A DNA stretch of 64,000 nucleotides from Streptomyces sp. M41(2017) (GCF_002078175.1 NZ_MWFK01000001.1:930001-994000); one strand, 5' to 3'; numbered from the stretch's first letter, positions 26,351-35,118 are shown. Program-made: numbers and translations. Notes: generated by a model from the letters alone, not told the origin.

Positions 26351-26983
26351 ATGCGAGCCAGCTCGGTGTTCCGGCGTCCGGCCGGCGGGACGGCCGCTCT
26401 GCTGCTGGCAGCGGCCGCTCTCGCGGGGTGCGACCGGTGGTCGGGCGCCGGGGCCACCGAGCCCCTCCCGTCCCCGGCGGCGACCCGCGTCTCCGGCTAC
26501 GGAACGGTCTTCCTCGCCCGGGGGGAGTGCAGTTCGTTCGGCACGACCAGCTTCACCGAGGTGCCCTGCTCCAGCGAGCGGGCCGCCGCCCGGGTGGTCG
26601 CCCGTCACGACGGCAGGGCCGCGGACGGCCCCGCCTGCCCGGCGACCACCGACTTCGTGCTGCACATCAGCGAGAGCAGGCCGGCCTCCGACGAGGACGG
26701 CGACGGGACCGTCCCACAGGGCTACGCCTGCATGCGCGGCCTCGAACCCCCGCACCCCGGCGACCCGGGTGGCGGCGGGGGTCCCCGCACCGTCGTCGGC
26801 GACTGCGTCTACGGCGCGGGCCGCGGCGAGGTCCGCGAGACGGCGTGCGACGGCACGGGCAGGAAGCCCCCGGAGTACCGGGTGACGTCGGCGGTGACCA
26901 GCCGTGCCGCGTGCCCGGCCGTCACGGCGCTCTACGTCGAGCTCGGCGGCGCGAGGCCGGTGGGCTGCGCCCGCCCCGTGTGA
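26351..26983 (+). CDS. Putative lipoprotein of unknown function, 210 aa
   Basis: The N-terminus has a basic start, a hydrophobic stretch and a lipobox ALAGC, so the protein is probably a membrane-anchored lipoprotein with Cys28 lipidated. The mature part contains about ten further cysteines (GECSSFG, EVPCSSERA, GPACPAT, GYACMRG, GDCVYG, ETACDG, AACPAV, GCARP), spaced in two similar halves (each ending in a Cys-Pro-Ala-x-Thr type segment), suggesting a duplicated disulfide-bonded domain. The ATG at 26351 follows GGGGGAAG. A small GC-rich hairpin at about 26306-26321 separates it from nagZ. No function is recognised. Confidence 0.75.
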   Translation: MRASSVFRRPAGGTAALLLAAAALAGCDRWSGAGATEPLPSPAATRVSGYGTVFLARGECSSFGTTSFTEVPCSSERAAARVVARHDGRAADGPACPATTDFVLHISESRPASDEDGDGTVPQGYACMRGLEPPHPGDPGGGGGPRTVVGDCVYGAGRGEVRETACDGTGRKPPEYRVTSAVTSRAACPAVTALYVELGGARPVGCARPV

Positions 26984-27007
26984 GCGGAGCGGGCGCGGCC
27001 CCGACCC

Positions 27008-28468
27008 TCACGGACGCAGGGTCATCTCCCGTTCGACGTCACGCCGGTCCAGCTTCGCGTCGTACGGCGCGAGGGGCCGGGCCGCCGACGGGTCCGCCGC
27101 GACCGCCGCGGGGGCGACGCCCGCCCACTGGAGGATGCGCGCGGTGGCGAGTGCCTTCTGGTCGGCGGCGAGCCCGGCGACGTTCGCCCCGTGGTTCATC
27201 CCGGGGGCGGTGAAGACGTACGCGTCACGCGCACCGGAACCGACGCGGAAGCGCTCGGCGCCCCACGGGTCGTTCTGGCCGTACACGAACAGCATGTGCC
27301 GCGCGTGGTGGCGGACCCAGCTGTCCACGTCACGCATCGCGGACGCCTGGAACCTCATCGGGATGGAACGCGGCACGAAGTTCCGCGGCGGCTGGTAGCC
27401 GTAGTGGACGTACTTCCGTTCGATGTACGGGAAGTGGATCGTCGGCGCGCCGAGCTGGGTGCCCGCCTGGTAGTAGTACGGCGTGTACGGCTCCAGGCCC
27501 TGGTCGGTGTAGAACGAGAAGCCGGAGATCGTGTCGACGGAGTTCCAGATCTCGTCGTCGGTGGCGGTGGCGGCGTTCGCCGGGATCGTGTCGCAGTCCG
27601 CGAGCAGGCTGTACTGCCAGAAGCCCCACACGTAGTCGAGCACGACGGCCTCGTACGCCTTGTCGAGGCTGCCGACGGTGGTGAAGGTGTAGCCGTTGTC
27701 GGCGGCGTAGGCCGCGTACTTCTTCTCCAGCGGCTCCCGGCGCACGAGGGCCTCGCGCTGCACGGCGTTCAGCCGGTCGCGGCACTCCTTGGTGCCGACC
27801 TGCGTGAAGAAGCGGTCGTACGCCGAGTCCTCGTCGTTGACGACGTCGTTGGGCGCGACGTAGGCGACGACACCGTCCATGTCGCGCGGATAGAAGCGCT
27901 CGAAGTACGTGGCGGTCATGCCGCCCTTCGAACCGCCGGTGGCGATCCACTTCTTGTGGTAGATCGGCTTGAGGGCCCGGAAGATGCGGTGCTGGTCGCC
28001 GGCCGCCTGCCGGATGTCGAGCTTGGACCAGTCGGCGGGGGCCGGCCGGGACGGCGTGAAGTAGCGGTACTCCATGGAGACCTGGTTGCCGTCGACGATC
28101 TGGGTCGGCTCGCGGCGGCTCGGCGTGGTGGAGACGTTGTAGCCGCCGGTGTAGAAGACCGTCGGGCGCTCGGTGTCCTTGTGCAGCACAGTGATGCGCT
28201 GCTGGAAGGTGCCCTTGGACGGGTGCCGGTGGTCGACCGGCTGGGTGTAGTTCAGGACGAAGAACCGGTAGCCCGTGTAGGGCTTCTCCTCGACGAGGCT
28301 CATGCCCGGGATCGCGAGGAGGCGGTCCTTGATGTCCTCGTCGGCCCGATCGGTGGTGCCGGTGGTGGTGCCGTGGGCCTCCGGCGGGGCCGCGGTGGCG
28401 GCCCCGGCCGTGCTCAGTGTGCCTATGAGCACCGTGAGCGCCAGCAGCCATCTGAGCGCCTTGCGCAT
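27008..28468 (-). CDS. Secreted S37 (PS-10) family serine aminopeptidase, 486 aa
   Basis: This is an exported serine peptidase, probably a tripeptidyl aminopeptidase. A Sec signal peptide (MRKALRWLLALTVLIGTLSTAGAATA) precedes the enzyme. The nucleophile is in ATGGSKGGMTA, the acid in FVYGQNDPWGAERF and the histidine in APGMNHGANVAG, as expected for the alpha/beta-hydrolase peptidases of clan SC. The ATG at 28468 has GGGAGG upstream and starts the signal peptide; the longer frame is not used. Length matches the family. It is a single-gene unit convergent with the lipoprotein gene. Confidence 0.88.
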   Translation of the reverse strand: MRKALRWLLALTVLIGTLSTAGAATAAPPEAHGTTTGTTDRADEDIKDRLLAIPGMSLVEEKPYTGYRFFVLNYTQPVDHRHPSKGTFQQRITVLHKDTERPTVFYTGGYNVSTTPSRREPTQIVDGNQVSMEYRYFTPSRPAPADWSKLDIRQAAGDQHRIFRALKPIYHKKWIATGGSKGGMTATYFERFYPRDMDGVVAYVAPNDVVNDEDSAYDRFFTQVGTKECRDRLNAVQREALVRREPLEKKYAAYAADNGYTFTTVGSLDKAYEAVVLDYVWGFWQYSLLADCDTIPANAATATDDEIWNSVDTISGFSFYTDQGLEPYTPYYYQAGTQLGAPTIHFPYIERKYVHYGYQPPRNFVPRSIPMRFQASAMRDVDSWVRHHARHMLFVYGQNDPWGAERFRVGSGARDAYVFTAPGMNHGANVAGLAADQKALATARILQWAGVAPAAVAADPSAARPLAPYDAKLDRRDVEREMTLRP

Positions 28469-28599
28469 GCACCCTCCCTGGGATGTGGCAGATGTCCGCC
28501 GGAACCTAGCGGAGCAACTCCCGTGACACCAGGGGCCCTTGGGTGAATCTGTGCGTTTGTCGTGATGCGGCCGCACCGGCCGGACGAACCCGTGACGGC

Positions 28600-28989
28600 T
28601 CAGCAGAGGATCCAGCCCGAGTTCACCGAACCCGAGCCGACCGATCCCCTGAACAGGACGCAGCGGTGGCCCGCGTGGACGGTCACCGGCCCCGCGTGAC
28701 GGGTGAAGCGCCCGGAGTCGACGACCGGGCGGCCGCCGCGGGCCTGCACGCTGACGGACATCCGCCTGCGGGCGCCCGGCTTCCTGGGGACGGTCACGGC
28801 GCACACGTAGTCGCCGCGGCGGTAGACCTGCACGGAGCCCGTCGCGAAGGACAGGGTGCGGACCTTGCGGCCCGAGCAGGAGGTGGAGGCGGCCTGGGCA
28901 CTGCCCGGGCTCACGAGCGCGAGCACCGCGGACGCGGCCAGCACGGCCACGCCGACCGTCAGCCGTCGACGTATCGCACCACGGTCCAC
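28600..28989 (-). CDS. Small secreted protein of unknown function, 129 aa
   Basis: The GTG at 28989 with GGAAGG upstream begins a signal peptide (RRRLTVGVAVLAASAVLALVSPGSAQA, cleavage after AQA). The mature part of about 95 residues is basic and beta-rich in character, with four cysteines (SCSGRK, DYVCAV, HRCVLF and the terminal WILC) that could form two disulfides. The last residue is cysteine. It lies between the ABC exporter gene and the S37 peptidase gene on the same strand, separated from each by more than 100 bases. I do not recognise the family. Confidence 0.7.
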   Translation of the reverse strand: MDRGAIRRRLTVGVAVLAASAVLALVSPGSAQAASTSCSGRKVRTLSFATGSVQVYRRGDYVCAVTVPRKPGARRRMSVSVQARGGRPVVDSGRFTRHAGPVTVHAGHRCVLFRGSVGSGSVNSGWILC

Positions 28990-29054
28990 TCTGGCCCCTT
29001 CCGCCGCAGATAGCGTACGGGTGTACGGACGCAGAACGTACGTCGGACGGTTGC

Positions 29055-29092
29055 GCGCGGCGGCGGGGACTCCCGTCCTCCGTCCGCCGCGC
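29055..29092 (-). terminator. Stem-loop after the ABC exporter gene
   Basis: GCGCGGCGG (29055-29063) pairs with CCGCCGCGC (29084-29092), with an inner GGAC/GTCC stem inside the loop, starting 17 bases past the exporter stop codon on the minus strand. Confidence 0.55.
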
Positions 29093-29108
29093 CGCAGGAT
29101 CTCCGGTG

Positions 29109-32100
29109 TCAGGCGGTGGAGCCGACGGGCTCCTCGGGCTCCGGGTCGCCGACGAAGGTCCGCCACAGCGCGGCGTACCGGCCGTCCTGGCGCAGCAGTT
29201 CGTCGTGGGTGCCGTCCTCGGCGACGCGGCCGTGGTCCATCAGCACGACCCGGTCGGCGCGGGCGGCCGTGGTCAGCCGGTGGGCGACGACGAGCGTCGT
29301 ACGGCGGCCCGCGAGCCGGTCGGTGGCCTGGTTGACCAGCGCCTCGGAGGCGAGGTCGAGCGCGGCGGTCGCCTCGTCCAGGAGGAGCACGTCCGGGTCG
29401 ACCAGCTCGGCGCGGGCCAGCGCGATCAGCTGGCGCTGGCCGGCGGAGAGGTTGCGTCCGCGCTCGGCGACCTCGTGGAGGTAGCCGCCCTCCAGCGTGG
29501 CGATCATGTCGTGGGCGCCGACCGCGCGCGCGGCGGACTCCACCTCGGCGTCACCGGCGTCGGGACGGCCGTAGGCGATGGCGTCGCGGACGGTTCCCTG
29601 GAAGAGGTAGGCCTCCTGGGGGACGACGCCGAGGCGGTGCCGGTAGGAGGTGATGTCGAGGGCGCGCAGGTCGGTGCCGTCGACGGTGACCCGCCCGCCG
29701 GTCGGGTCGTAGAAGCGGGCGACCAGCTTCACCAGGGTCGACTTGCCCGCGCCGGTCTCGCCGACGAAGGCCACGGTCTGCCCGGCCGGGATGCGCAGCG
29801 ACACCGCGCTGAGCGCCTCCTCGGTCTCGCCCGCGGGCCCGTAGGCGAAGTCGACGTCCTCGAAGGCGATCTCGCCGCGCAGCGACAGCACGTCGAGGGG
29901 CTCCTCGGCGGTCTTCGTCGAGGTCGGCTCCTGGAGGAGTTCCTGGATGCGGCCCAGCGAGACGGTGGCCTGCTGGTAGCCGTCGAAGACCTGCGAGAGC
30001 TGCTGCACGGGCGCGAAGAACAGGTCGATGTAGAGGAGGTAGGCGACCAGGGCGCCGGTGGACAGGGTGCCGGCGTCGATCCGGTGGGCGCCCACGATCA
30101 GCACGGCCGCGGCGGCCACCGAGGAGAGCAGCTGCACGAAGGGGAAGTAGACGGAGATCAGCCACTGTCCGCGGATGCGCGCGCTGCGGTAGCTGTCGCT
30201 GCCCTCGGTGAACCGCGTTCCGCTCGCGTCCTCGCGCCGGAACGCCTGGAGGATGCGCAGTCCGGACACCGACTCCTGGAGGTCGGCGTTGACGAGCGAG
30301 ACGCGCTCGCGCGCCAGTTCGTAGGCCTTGACGCTGGCGCGGCGGAAGAAGAACGTGCCGATGACGAGCGGCGGGAGGGTCACGAAGACGACCAGGGCCA
30401 GCTGGACGTCGATGATCAGGAGGGCGCCCATGATGCCGAAGAAGGTGACGACGGAGACGAAGGCCGTGACCAGGCCGGTCTGCAGGAACGTCGACAGGGC
30501 GTCGACGTCGGTCGTCATCCGGGTCATGATCCGGCCGGTCAGCTCCCGCTCGTAGTAGTCGAGGCCGAGGCGCTGGAGCTGGGCGAAGATCTTCAGGCGC
30601 AGCGCGTAGAGGACCCGTTCGCCGGTGCGGCCCGTCATCCGGGTCTCACCGATCTGCGCCGCCCACTGGACGAGGACCGTGACCAGGCCGAAGGCGGCGG
30701 CCGCCCACACCGCGCCGAGCGCGACGCGGGTGACGCCCTGGTCGATGCCGTGCCGGATCAGCACGGGCAGCAGCAGGGTCATCACGGCGTCGACGGCGAC
30801 CAGCGCGAGGCTGACGAGCAGCGGGGCGCCGAAACCGCGGAGCAGCCGGCGCAGTCCGTAGGAGTCCTCGGCCCGGACCGCCTGGGCCTCGTCGACGTCC
30901 GGCACGTCGGTGGCCGGGGGCAGCGCCTCGACCTGGGCGAGCAGTCCGGGGGTGGCGGGCATCCCGTCGAGCGCGGTGTCGCGGGGTTCGCGGTCGCCCG
31001 TCCACAGATGCGGTGTCACCCCGCGCTCGGCGTCGAACTCGGCGTCCAGTTCCTCGCGTACGGAGGTGTCCTCGCGGGGTGCCGCCGGGCGGGCGTGGCC
31101 CGGGGAGACGCCGCCGAGTTCGTCCGGGTCGGTGAGGAGCCGCCGGTAGAGCGCGGAACGGGCCTGGAGTTCCTCGTGGGTGCCGATGTCGGCGAGCCGG
31201 CCGCCGTCGAGGACGGCGATGCGGTCGGCGAGGTTCAGGGTGGAGCGGCGGTGGGCGATCAGCAGGGTGGTGCGGCCCTCCATGACGTGGCTCAGCGCCT
31301 CGTGGATCTCGTGCTCGACCCGGGCGTCCACGGCGGAGGTGGCGTCGTCGAGGACGAGCAGCCGGGGGTCGGTGAGGATCGCGCGGGCGAGCGCGACGCG
31401 CTGGCGCTGGCCGCCGGAGAGGGTGAGGCCGTGCTCGCCGACGGTGGTGTCGTAGCCGGCGGGCAGGTCCGCGATGAAGCGGTGCGCCTGGGCGGCGCGG
31501 GCCGCGGTCTCGATCTCGTCCTGGGTGGCGTCGGGACGGCCGTAGGCGATGTTGGCGCGGACGGTGTCGGAGAAGAGGAAGGAGTCCTCGGGGACAAGCC
31601 CGATCGCGGCGCGCAGCGACGCGGTGGTCAGCTCACGCACGTCGTGGCCGCCGACGAGGACGGCGCCGTGCGTCACGTCGTAGAAGCGGGGCATCAGCAG
31701 CGAGACGGTCGACTTGCCGGAGCCGGAGGTGCCGACGACCGCGAGCGTCTCGCCGGCGCGGATCTCGAAGCTCAGTCCGTCGAGGACCGGCCGGCCCTCC
31801 TCGTAGCCGAAGGACACGTCGTCGAACTCGACGGTGGCGGGCGCGTCGGCGGGCAGGTCCTTGGTGCCGTCCTTGATCGACGGCCGGGTGTCGATGAGTT
31901 CGAGGACCCGCTCGGCCCCCGCGCGGGCCTGCTGTCCGACGGTCAGCACGACCGCGAGCATCCGCACCGGTCCGACGAGCTGCGCGAGGTAGGTGGAGAA
32001 GGCGACGAAGGTGCCGAGGGTGATCTGGCCGCGCACCGCCAGCCAGCCGCCGACGGCGAGCATCGCGACCTGGCCGAGCGCGGGCACGGCCTGGAGGGCC

Positions 32101-32837
32101 GGGGTGTACTTGGCGTTCAGCCGGATGGTGCGCAGGCGTCCCGCGAAGAGGCGCCGGCCGACCTCGCGCAGCTTGCCGGTCTCCTGCTCCTCCTGGCCGA
32201 AGCCCTTGACCACGCGGACGCCGCTGACGGAGCCGTCGACGACGCCCGCCACGGCCGCGGCCTGCGCCTGCGCGTACCAGGTGGCGGGGTGCAGCTTGGA
32301 GCGGCTGCGCTTGGCGACGAACCAGAGGGCGGGGGCGACGGCGAGCGCGACCAGGGTCAGCGGCAGGGAGAGCGAGGCCATGATCCCGAGGGAGATCAGG
32401 AAGAGCAGCACGTTCCCGATGGTCATCGGGAGCATGAAGAGCAGGCCCTGGATCAGCTGGAGGTCGCTGGTCGCGCGGCCCACGACCTGTCCGGTGGACA
32501 GCTCGTCCTGCCGCCGCCCGTCCAGCCGCGTGATCGTCCGGTACATGTCGGTCCGGAGGTCGTGCTGGACGTCGAGGGCGAGCCGGCCGCCGTAGTAGCG
32601 GCGGACGAACGTGAAGGCGTAGACGAGGACGGCGGCGCCGATCAGCGCGCCCGCCCAGGGCGCCATGCCGCGGCTGTGGTCGCCGATCACGTCGTCGATG
32701 ATCACCTTGGTGATCAGCGGGACGACGGCCATCAGGGCCATGCCGCCCAGGGACGACCCGAGTGCGAGCACCACGTCCTTCGGGTACCGCCACGCGTACC
32801 CGGCGAGTCGCCGTGCCCATCCCCGTTCCGTCGCCAC
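29109..32837 (-). CDS. Fused four-domain ABC exporter (TMD-NBD-TMD-NBD), 1242 aa
   Basis: One chain contains two complete ABC half-exporters, so it can function as a single molecule. The first half has six helices from residue 30 and an ATPase with Walker A GTSGSGKST (Lys375), LSGGQRQRVALARA and a non-canonical Walker B LLVLDDATSAVD in which Asp498 replaces the catalytic glutamate. A charged linker (about residues 600-690) leads to the second half with GETGAGKST, LSAGQRQ and the canonical LLLDEATAALD (Glu1155). One degenerate and one consensus site is the pattern of asymmetric heterodimeric exporters. The GTG at 32837 has GGAAGG upstream. The substrate (drug, lipid or peptide) cannot be read from sequence. 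Confidence 0.92.
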   Translation of the reverse strand: MATERGWARRLAGYAWRYPKDVVLALGSSLGGMALMAVVPLITKVIIDDVIGDHSRGMAPWAGALIGAAVLVYAFTFVRRYYGGRLALDVQHDLRTDMYRTITRLDGRRQDELSTGQVVGRATSDLQLIQGLLFMLPMTIGNVLLFLISLGIMASLSLPLTLVALAVAPALWFVAKRSRSKLHPATWYAQAQAAAVAGVVDGSVSGVRVVKGFGQEEQETGKLREVGRRLFAGRLRTIRLNAKYTPALQAVPALGQVAMLAVGGWLAVRGQITLGTFVAFSTYLAQLVGPVRMLAVVLTVGQQARAGAERVLELIDTRPSIKDGTKDLPADAPATVEFDDVSFGYEEGRPVLDGLSFEIRAGETLAVVGTSGSGKSTVSLLMPRFYDVTHGAVLVGGHDVRELTTASLRAAIGLVPEDSFLFSDTVRANIAYGRPDATQDEIETAARAAQAHRFIADLPAGYDTTVGEHGLTLSGGQRQRVALARAILTDPRLLVLDDATSAVDARVEHEIHEALSHVMEGRTTLLIAHRRSTLNLADRIAVLDGGRLADIGTHEELQARSALYRRLLTDPDELGGVSPGHARPAAPREDTSVREELDAEFDAERGVTPHLWTGDREPRDTALDGMPATPGLLAQVEALPPATDVPDVDEAQAVRAEDSYGLRRLLRGFGAPLLVSLALVAVDAVMTLLLPVLIRHGIDQGVTRVALGAVWAAAAFGLVTVLVQWAAQIGETRMTGRTGERVLYALRLKIFAQLQRLGLDYYERELTGRIMTRMTTDVDALSTFLQTGLVTAFVSVVTFFGIMGALLIIDVQLALVVFVTLPPLVIGTFFFRRASVKAYELARERVSLVNADLQESVSGLRILQAFRREDASGTRFTEGSDSYRSARIRGQWLISVYFPFVQLLSSVAAAAVLIVGAHRIDAGTLSTGALVAYLLYIDLFFAPVQQLSQVFDGYQQATVSLGRIQELLQEPTSTKTAEEPLDVLSLRGEIAFEDVDFAYGPAGETEEALSAVSLRIPAGQTVAFVGETGAGKSTLVKLVARFYDPTGGRVTVDGTDLRALDITSYRHRLGVVPQEAYLFQGTVRDAIAYGRPDAGDAEVESAARAVGAHDMIATLEGGYLHEVAERGRNLSAGQRQLIALARAELVDPDVLLLDEATAALDLASEALVNQATDRLAGRRTTLVVAHRLTTAARADRVVLMDHGRVAEDGTHDELLRQDGRYAALWRTFVGDPEPEEPVGSTA

Positions 32838-32914
32838 GCCGGTACCTTCCGTAGAACTCACTCCGCCGGAGGCACCAACACCGCATGAAGCGGATTTCAT
32901 CCCTCCGCAACAAT

Positions 32915-32952
32915 CCTCCGCCCGCCGGGCGCGCAGGCCGGGCGGGCGGAGG
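32915..32952 (-). terminator. Terminator between beta-lactamase-fold gene and ABC exporter gene
   Basis: CCTCCGCCCGCC (32915-32926) and GGCGGGCGGAGG (32941-32952) form a 12-bp perfect stem with a 14-base loop, followed on the minus strand by ATTGTTG. It ends the upstream gene at 32970. Confidence 0.7.
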
Positions 32953-32969
32953 CGTGGAGGGCAGCGGGG

Positions 32970-33893
32970 TCAGTGCGCGGGAACGGCCGGGAAGGCCTCC
33001 CTGGGCGCCGAGGTCGGCGTGTACCGGTGGGCACTGACGGTGACCGGGACGAGGTCCTTGTGGATGGCCCGGGCCACGCCCTGGATGGTGGCGACGCCGT
33101 AGTCCATGGTGCTGTTGCCCTGTGTGAGCACCGTCATCGTGTAGTCGCGGCCTCCGCCGGAGAACGTGCCGACGCTGTGCACCCGCCAGCCATTGGTGGC
33201 ACGGGAGAGCCAGCCGTTCTTGACGTGCACCGTGACCGAGGAGGGCGCCCCGGCCGGGGTGCCCCAGCGCTGCGAGGAGATCACCTTGCCCATCAGCTTC
33301 AGGACGTAGGCGCGTGAGTTGTCGCTCAGCACGGAGTTCTTGGCGGTGAGCAGCGCGAGCAGCTTCTGCTCGTCACGCACCGTGATCTGGGTGAGGCCCC
33401 AGTAGCCGTCGGCGCCCGGCTTGGTCTCCGTCATCCCGGCGGCGGCGAGGAAGCCCTTGACCTTCGTCGTGCCGAGCTGCTTCCACAGGGAGGTGGTCGC
33501 GTCGTTGTCGGACTGGGTGATCATCGCGGTCGCGAGACTCGTCTCGCGGGACGTCAGGTACCGGTCGTGCTTCTTGGCGTCCCACAGCAGCGTGGCGAGC
33601 ACGGTCACCTTCACCACGCTGGCCGAGTCGAAGGCGGACGTGCTCCGCAGCGTGCAGGTGGTCTTCGTGCCGCGGTCGTAGAGGCCGACCGCGACGGTGC
33701 CCTTGCGCCCGGCGAGCGCGGCGGTGATGTCCTTCTGGAGCTTGGCGGCCAGGCCGGCCTTGCCCGACGTACAGGTGACGGTGGGCGCCGGCGCGGCTGC
33801 GGCGGGAGCCGCGGCGACCGCGAACGGCACGATCACCCCGGCACCCAGGCTCGCTGCGAGCACACGGGCACCCCGGGATATCCGGTGAGTCAT
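32970..33893 (-). CDS. Secreted serine hydrolase of class A beta-lactamase fold, 307 aa
   Basis: A signal peptide (ending AAPAAAAPAP) precedes a beta-lactamase/penicillin-binding-type domain. SASVVKV supplies the SxxK serine and lysine and TQSDNDAT supplies the SDN motif. In place of the third motif KTG the sequence reads VHVKNGW, a KNG variant. No clear ExxLN omega loop is seen. The protein may therefore be a cell-wall acting or regulatory relative rather than a true beta-lactamase. It forms its own unit with a terminator after it; two 20-bp direct repeats lie about 80-125 bases upstream of the ATG. Confidence 0.8.
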   Translation of the reverse strand: MTHRISRGARVLAASLGAGVIVPFAVAAAPAAAAPAPTVTCTSGKAGLAAKLQKDITAALAGRKGTVAVGLYDRGTKTTCTLRSTSAFDSASVVKVTVLATLLWDAKKHDRYLTSRETSLATAMITQSDNDATTSLWKQLGTTKVKGFLAAAGMTETKPGADGYWGLTQITVRDEQKLLALLTAKNSVLSDNSRAYVLKLMGKVISSQRWGTPAGAPSSVTVHVKNGWLSRATNGWRVHSVGTFSGGGRDYTMTVLTQGNSTMDYGVATIQGVARAIHKDLVPVTVSAHRYTPTSAPREAFPAVPAH

Positions 33894-34258
33894 GGAGGCT
33901 TCCCATCCCCTTGGACCGATACGAGCGCACCCCCGGCGCGCTCGCCCCAGATGACTCTCCGAGGCGCCCGATAGTTGTACAGGCGTTCTGACGACAGCTG
34001 TACGGGTGTTCTGACGACGGGAGCCGCGCGTCCGGGAGGGCGGCCGGCCGGGACGGGACGGAACGGAACGGGCGGGGAGGCCCCCGACGGAGCCCCGTTC
34101 CCGGTCCGGGGCCGCCGGCGCGTCAACTCCCGTGCGCGCCGCACAGTTTGTTGAATCCCGTCACAGAACCGACACCTCCCCTTAACCCCATGCACCGCAT
34201 GTCCATGTCACGCTCCCGGTTATCCGCTCCATTCAACCCGCGTAGAACGGACACCCCC
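33894..34258. other. Divergent intergenic region
   Basis: The 365 bases lie between the starts of the beta-lactamase-fold gene and the endonuclease gene. They hold two 20-bp direct repeats (33976-34018), a G-rich stretch with GGGACGGAACGG-type repeats near 34050 and a less GC-rich part from 34145. Alternative upstream in-frame ATGs for the endonuclease occur at 34190-34210. No other gene was seen. Confidence 0.5.
33976..34018. repeat. Two 20-bp direct repeats in a divergent promoter region
   Basis: TGTACAGGCGTTCTGACGAC at 33976-33995 and TGTACGGGTGTTCTGACGAC at 33999-34018 match at 18 of 20 positions, 23 bases apart. They could be binding sites for a regulator of the beta-lactamase-fold gene. 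Confidence 0.6.
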
Positions 34259-35062
34259 ATGCCCGCCACGCACATACGGCGCTGGAAGACCCTGGCGCTG
34301 ACGACGTCCGCGGTACTCGTCGGACTCACCCTCCCGACCGTCACCGCGTCCCCCGCGAGCGCGACGAACACCTCGTACGACAGCACGTACTACAAGAACG
34401 CGGTCGGCAAGACCGGCACGACCCTCAAGTCCTCGCTGCACACGATCATCAGCAGCCAGAGCAAGATCTCGTACTCCGCGGTCTGGAACGCGCTGAAGGT
34501 CACCGACCAGGACCCGAACAACAGCAGCAACGTGATCCTGCTGTACAGCGGCGTCTCCCGCAGCAAGTCCCTCAACGGCGGTGACGTCGGCGACTGGAAC
34601 CGTGAGCACACCTGGGCCAAGTCGCACGGCGACTTCGGCGAGGTGACCGGACCCGGCACCGACCTGCACCACCTGCGCCCGGCCGACGTCCAGGTCAACG
34701 GCATCCGCGGCAACCTGGACTTCGACAACGGCGGCAGCACGGTGACCAACGGCGGCGGCAGCCGCGTGGACTCCGACTCCTTCGAGCCGCGCGACGCGGA
34801 CAAGGGCGACGTGGCCCGCATGATCCTCTACATGGCCGTGCGCTACGACGGCGGCGACGGGTTCGCCGACCTGGAGCCGGACGAGAAGGTGAACAACGGC
34901 AGCGCGCCGTACATCGGCAAGCTGTCCGTGCTGAAGCAGTGGAACGAGCAGGACCCGCCGAGCGCCTTCGAGGAGAAGCGCAACCAGGTCATCTACGACA
35001 CCTACCAGCACAACCGGAACCCGTTCATCGACCACCCGGAGTGGGTCGAGGCGATCTGGTAG
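34259..35062 (+). CDS. Secreted endonuclease I family nuclease, 267 aa
   Basis: This is an extracellular nuclease of the endonuclease I (EndA/NucM) type. A signal peptide (MPATHIRRWKTLALTTSAVLVGLTLP, cleavage near ASA) precedes the enzyme. The catalytic beta-beta-alpha metal motif is visible as DWNREHTWAKSHG, followed by DLHHLRPADVQVNGIRGN and the RGDVARMILYMAVRY-like helix. The ATG at 34259 was chosen because it starts the signal peptide; the ribosome binding site is weak (ACGGA) and in-frame ATGs lie upstream. A terminator follows at 35082. It likely degrades external DNA or RNA for nutrients. Confidence 0.87.
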   Translation: MPATHIRRWKTLALTTSAVLVGLTLPTVTASPASATNTSYDSTYYKNAVGKTGTTLKSSLHTIISSQSKISYSAVWNALKVTDQDPNNSSNVILLYSGVSRSKSLNGGDVGDWNREHTWAKSHGDFGEVTGPGTDLHHLRPADVQVNGIRGNLDFDNGGSTVTNGGGSRVDSDSFEPRDADKGDVARMILYMAVRYDGGDGFADLEPDEKVNNGSAPYIGKLSVLKQWNEQDPPSAFEEKRNQVIYDTYQHNRNPFIDHPEWVEAIW

Positions 35063-35081
35063 CCCCGCCGGTCGCAGTAGT

Positions 35082-35118
35082 CGCCTGAACTCCCGCGGTG
35101 ATCAGGGGAGTTCAGGCG
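35082..35118 (+). terminator. Terminator of endonuclease gene
   Basis: CGCCTGAACTCCC (35082-35094) pairs perfectly with GGGAGTTCAGGCG (35106-35118) around an 11-base loop, 20 bases past the stop codon. Confidence 0.7.

Noticed and set aside
29106..32888. 1260-codon open frame antisense to the ABC exporter
   Set aside because: It is almost exactly complementary to a clear ABC exporter, is rich in Glu/Asp/Gly/Arg as expected for a GC-rich shadow frame, and contains no recognisable domain.
34140..34200. PhoP box upstream of the endonuclease gene
   Set aside because: The stretch is less GC-rich and has ACAGAACCGACACC, but no clear tandem GTTCACC repeats could be aligned.
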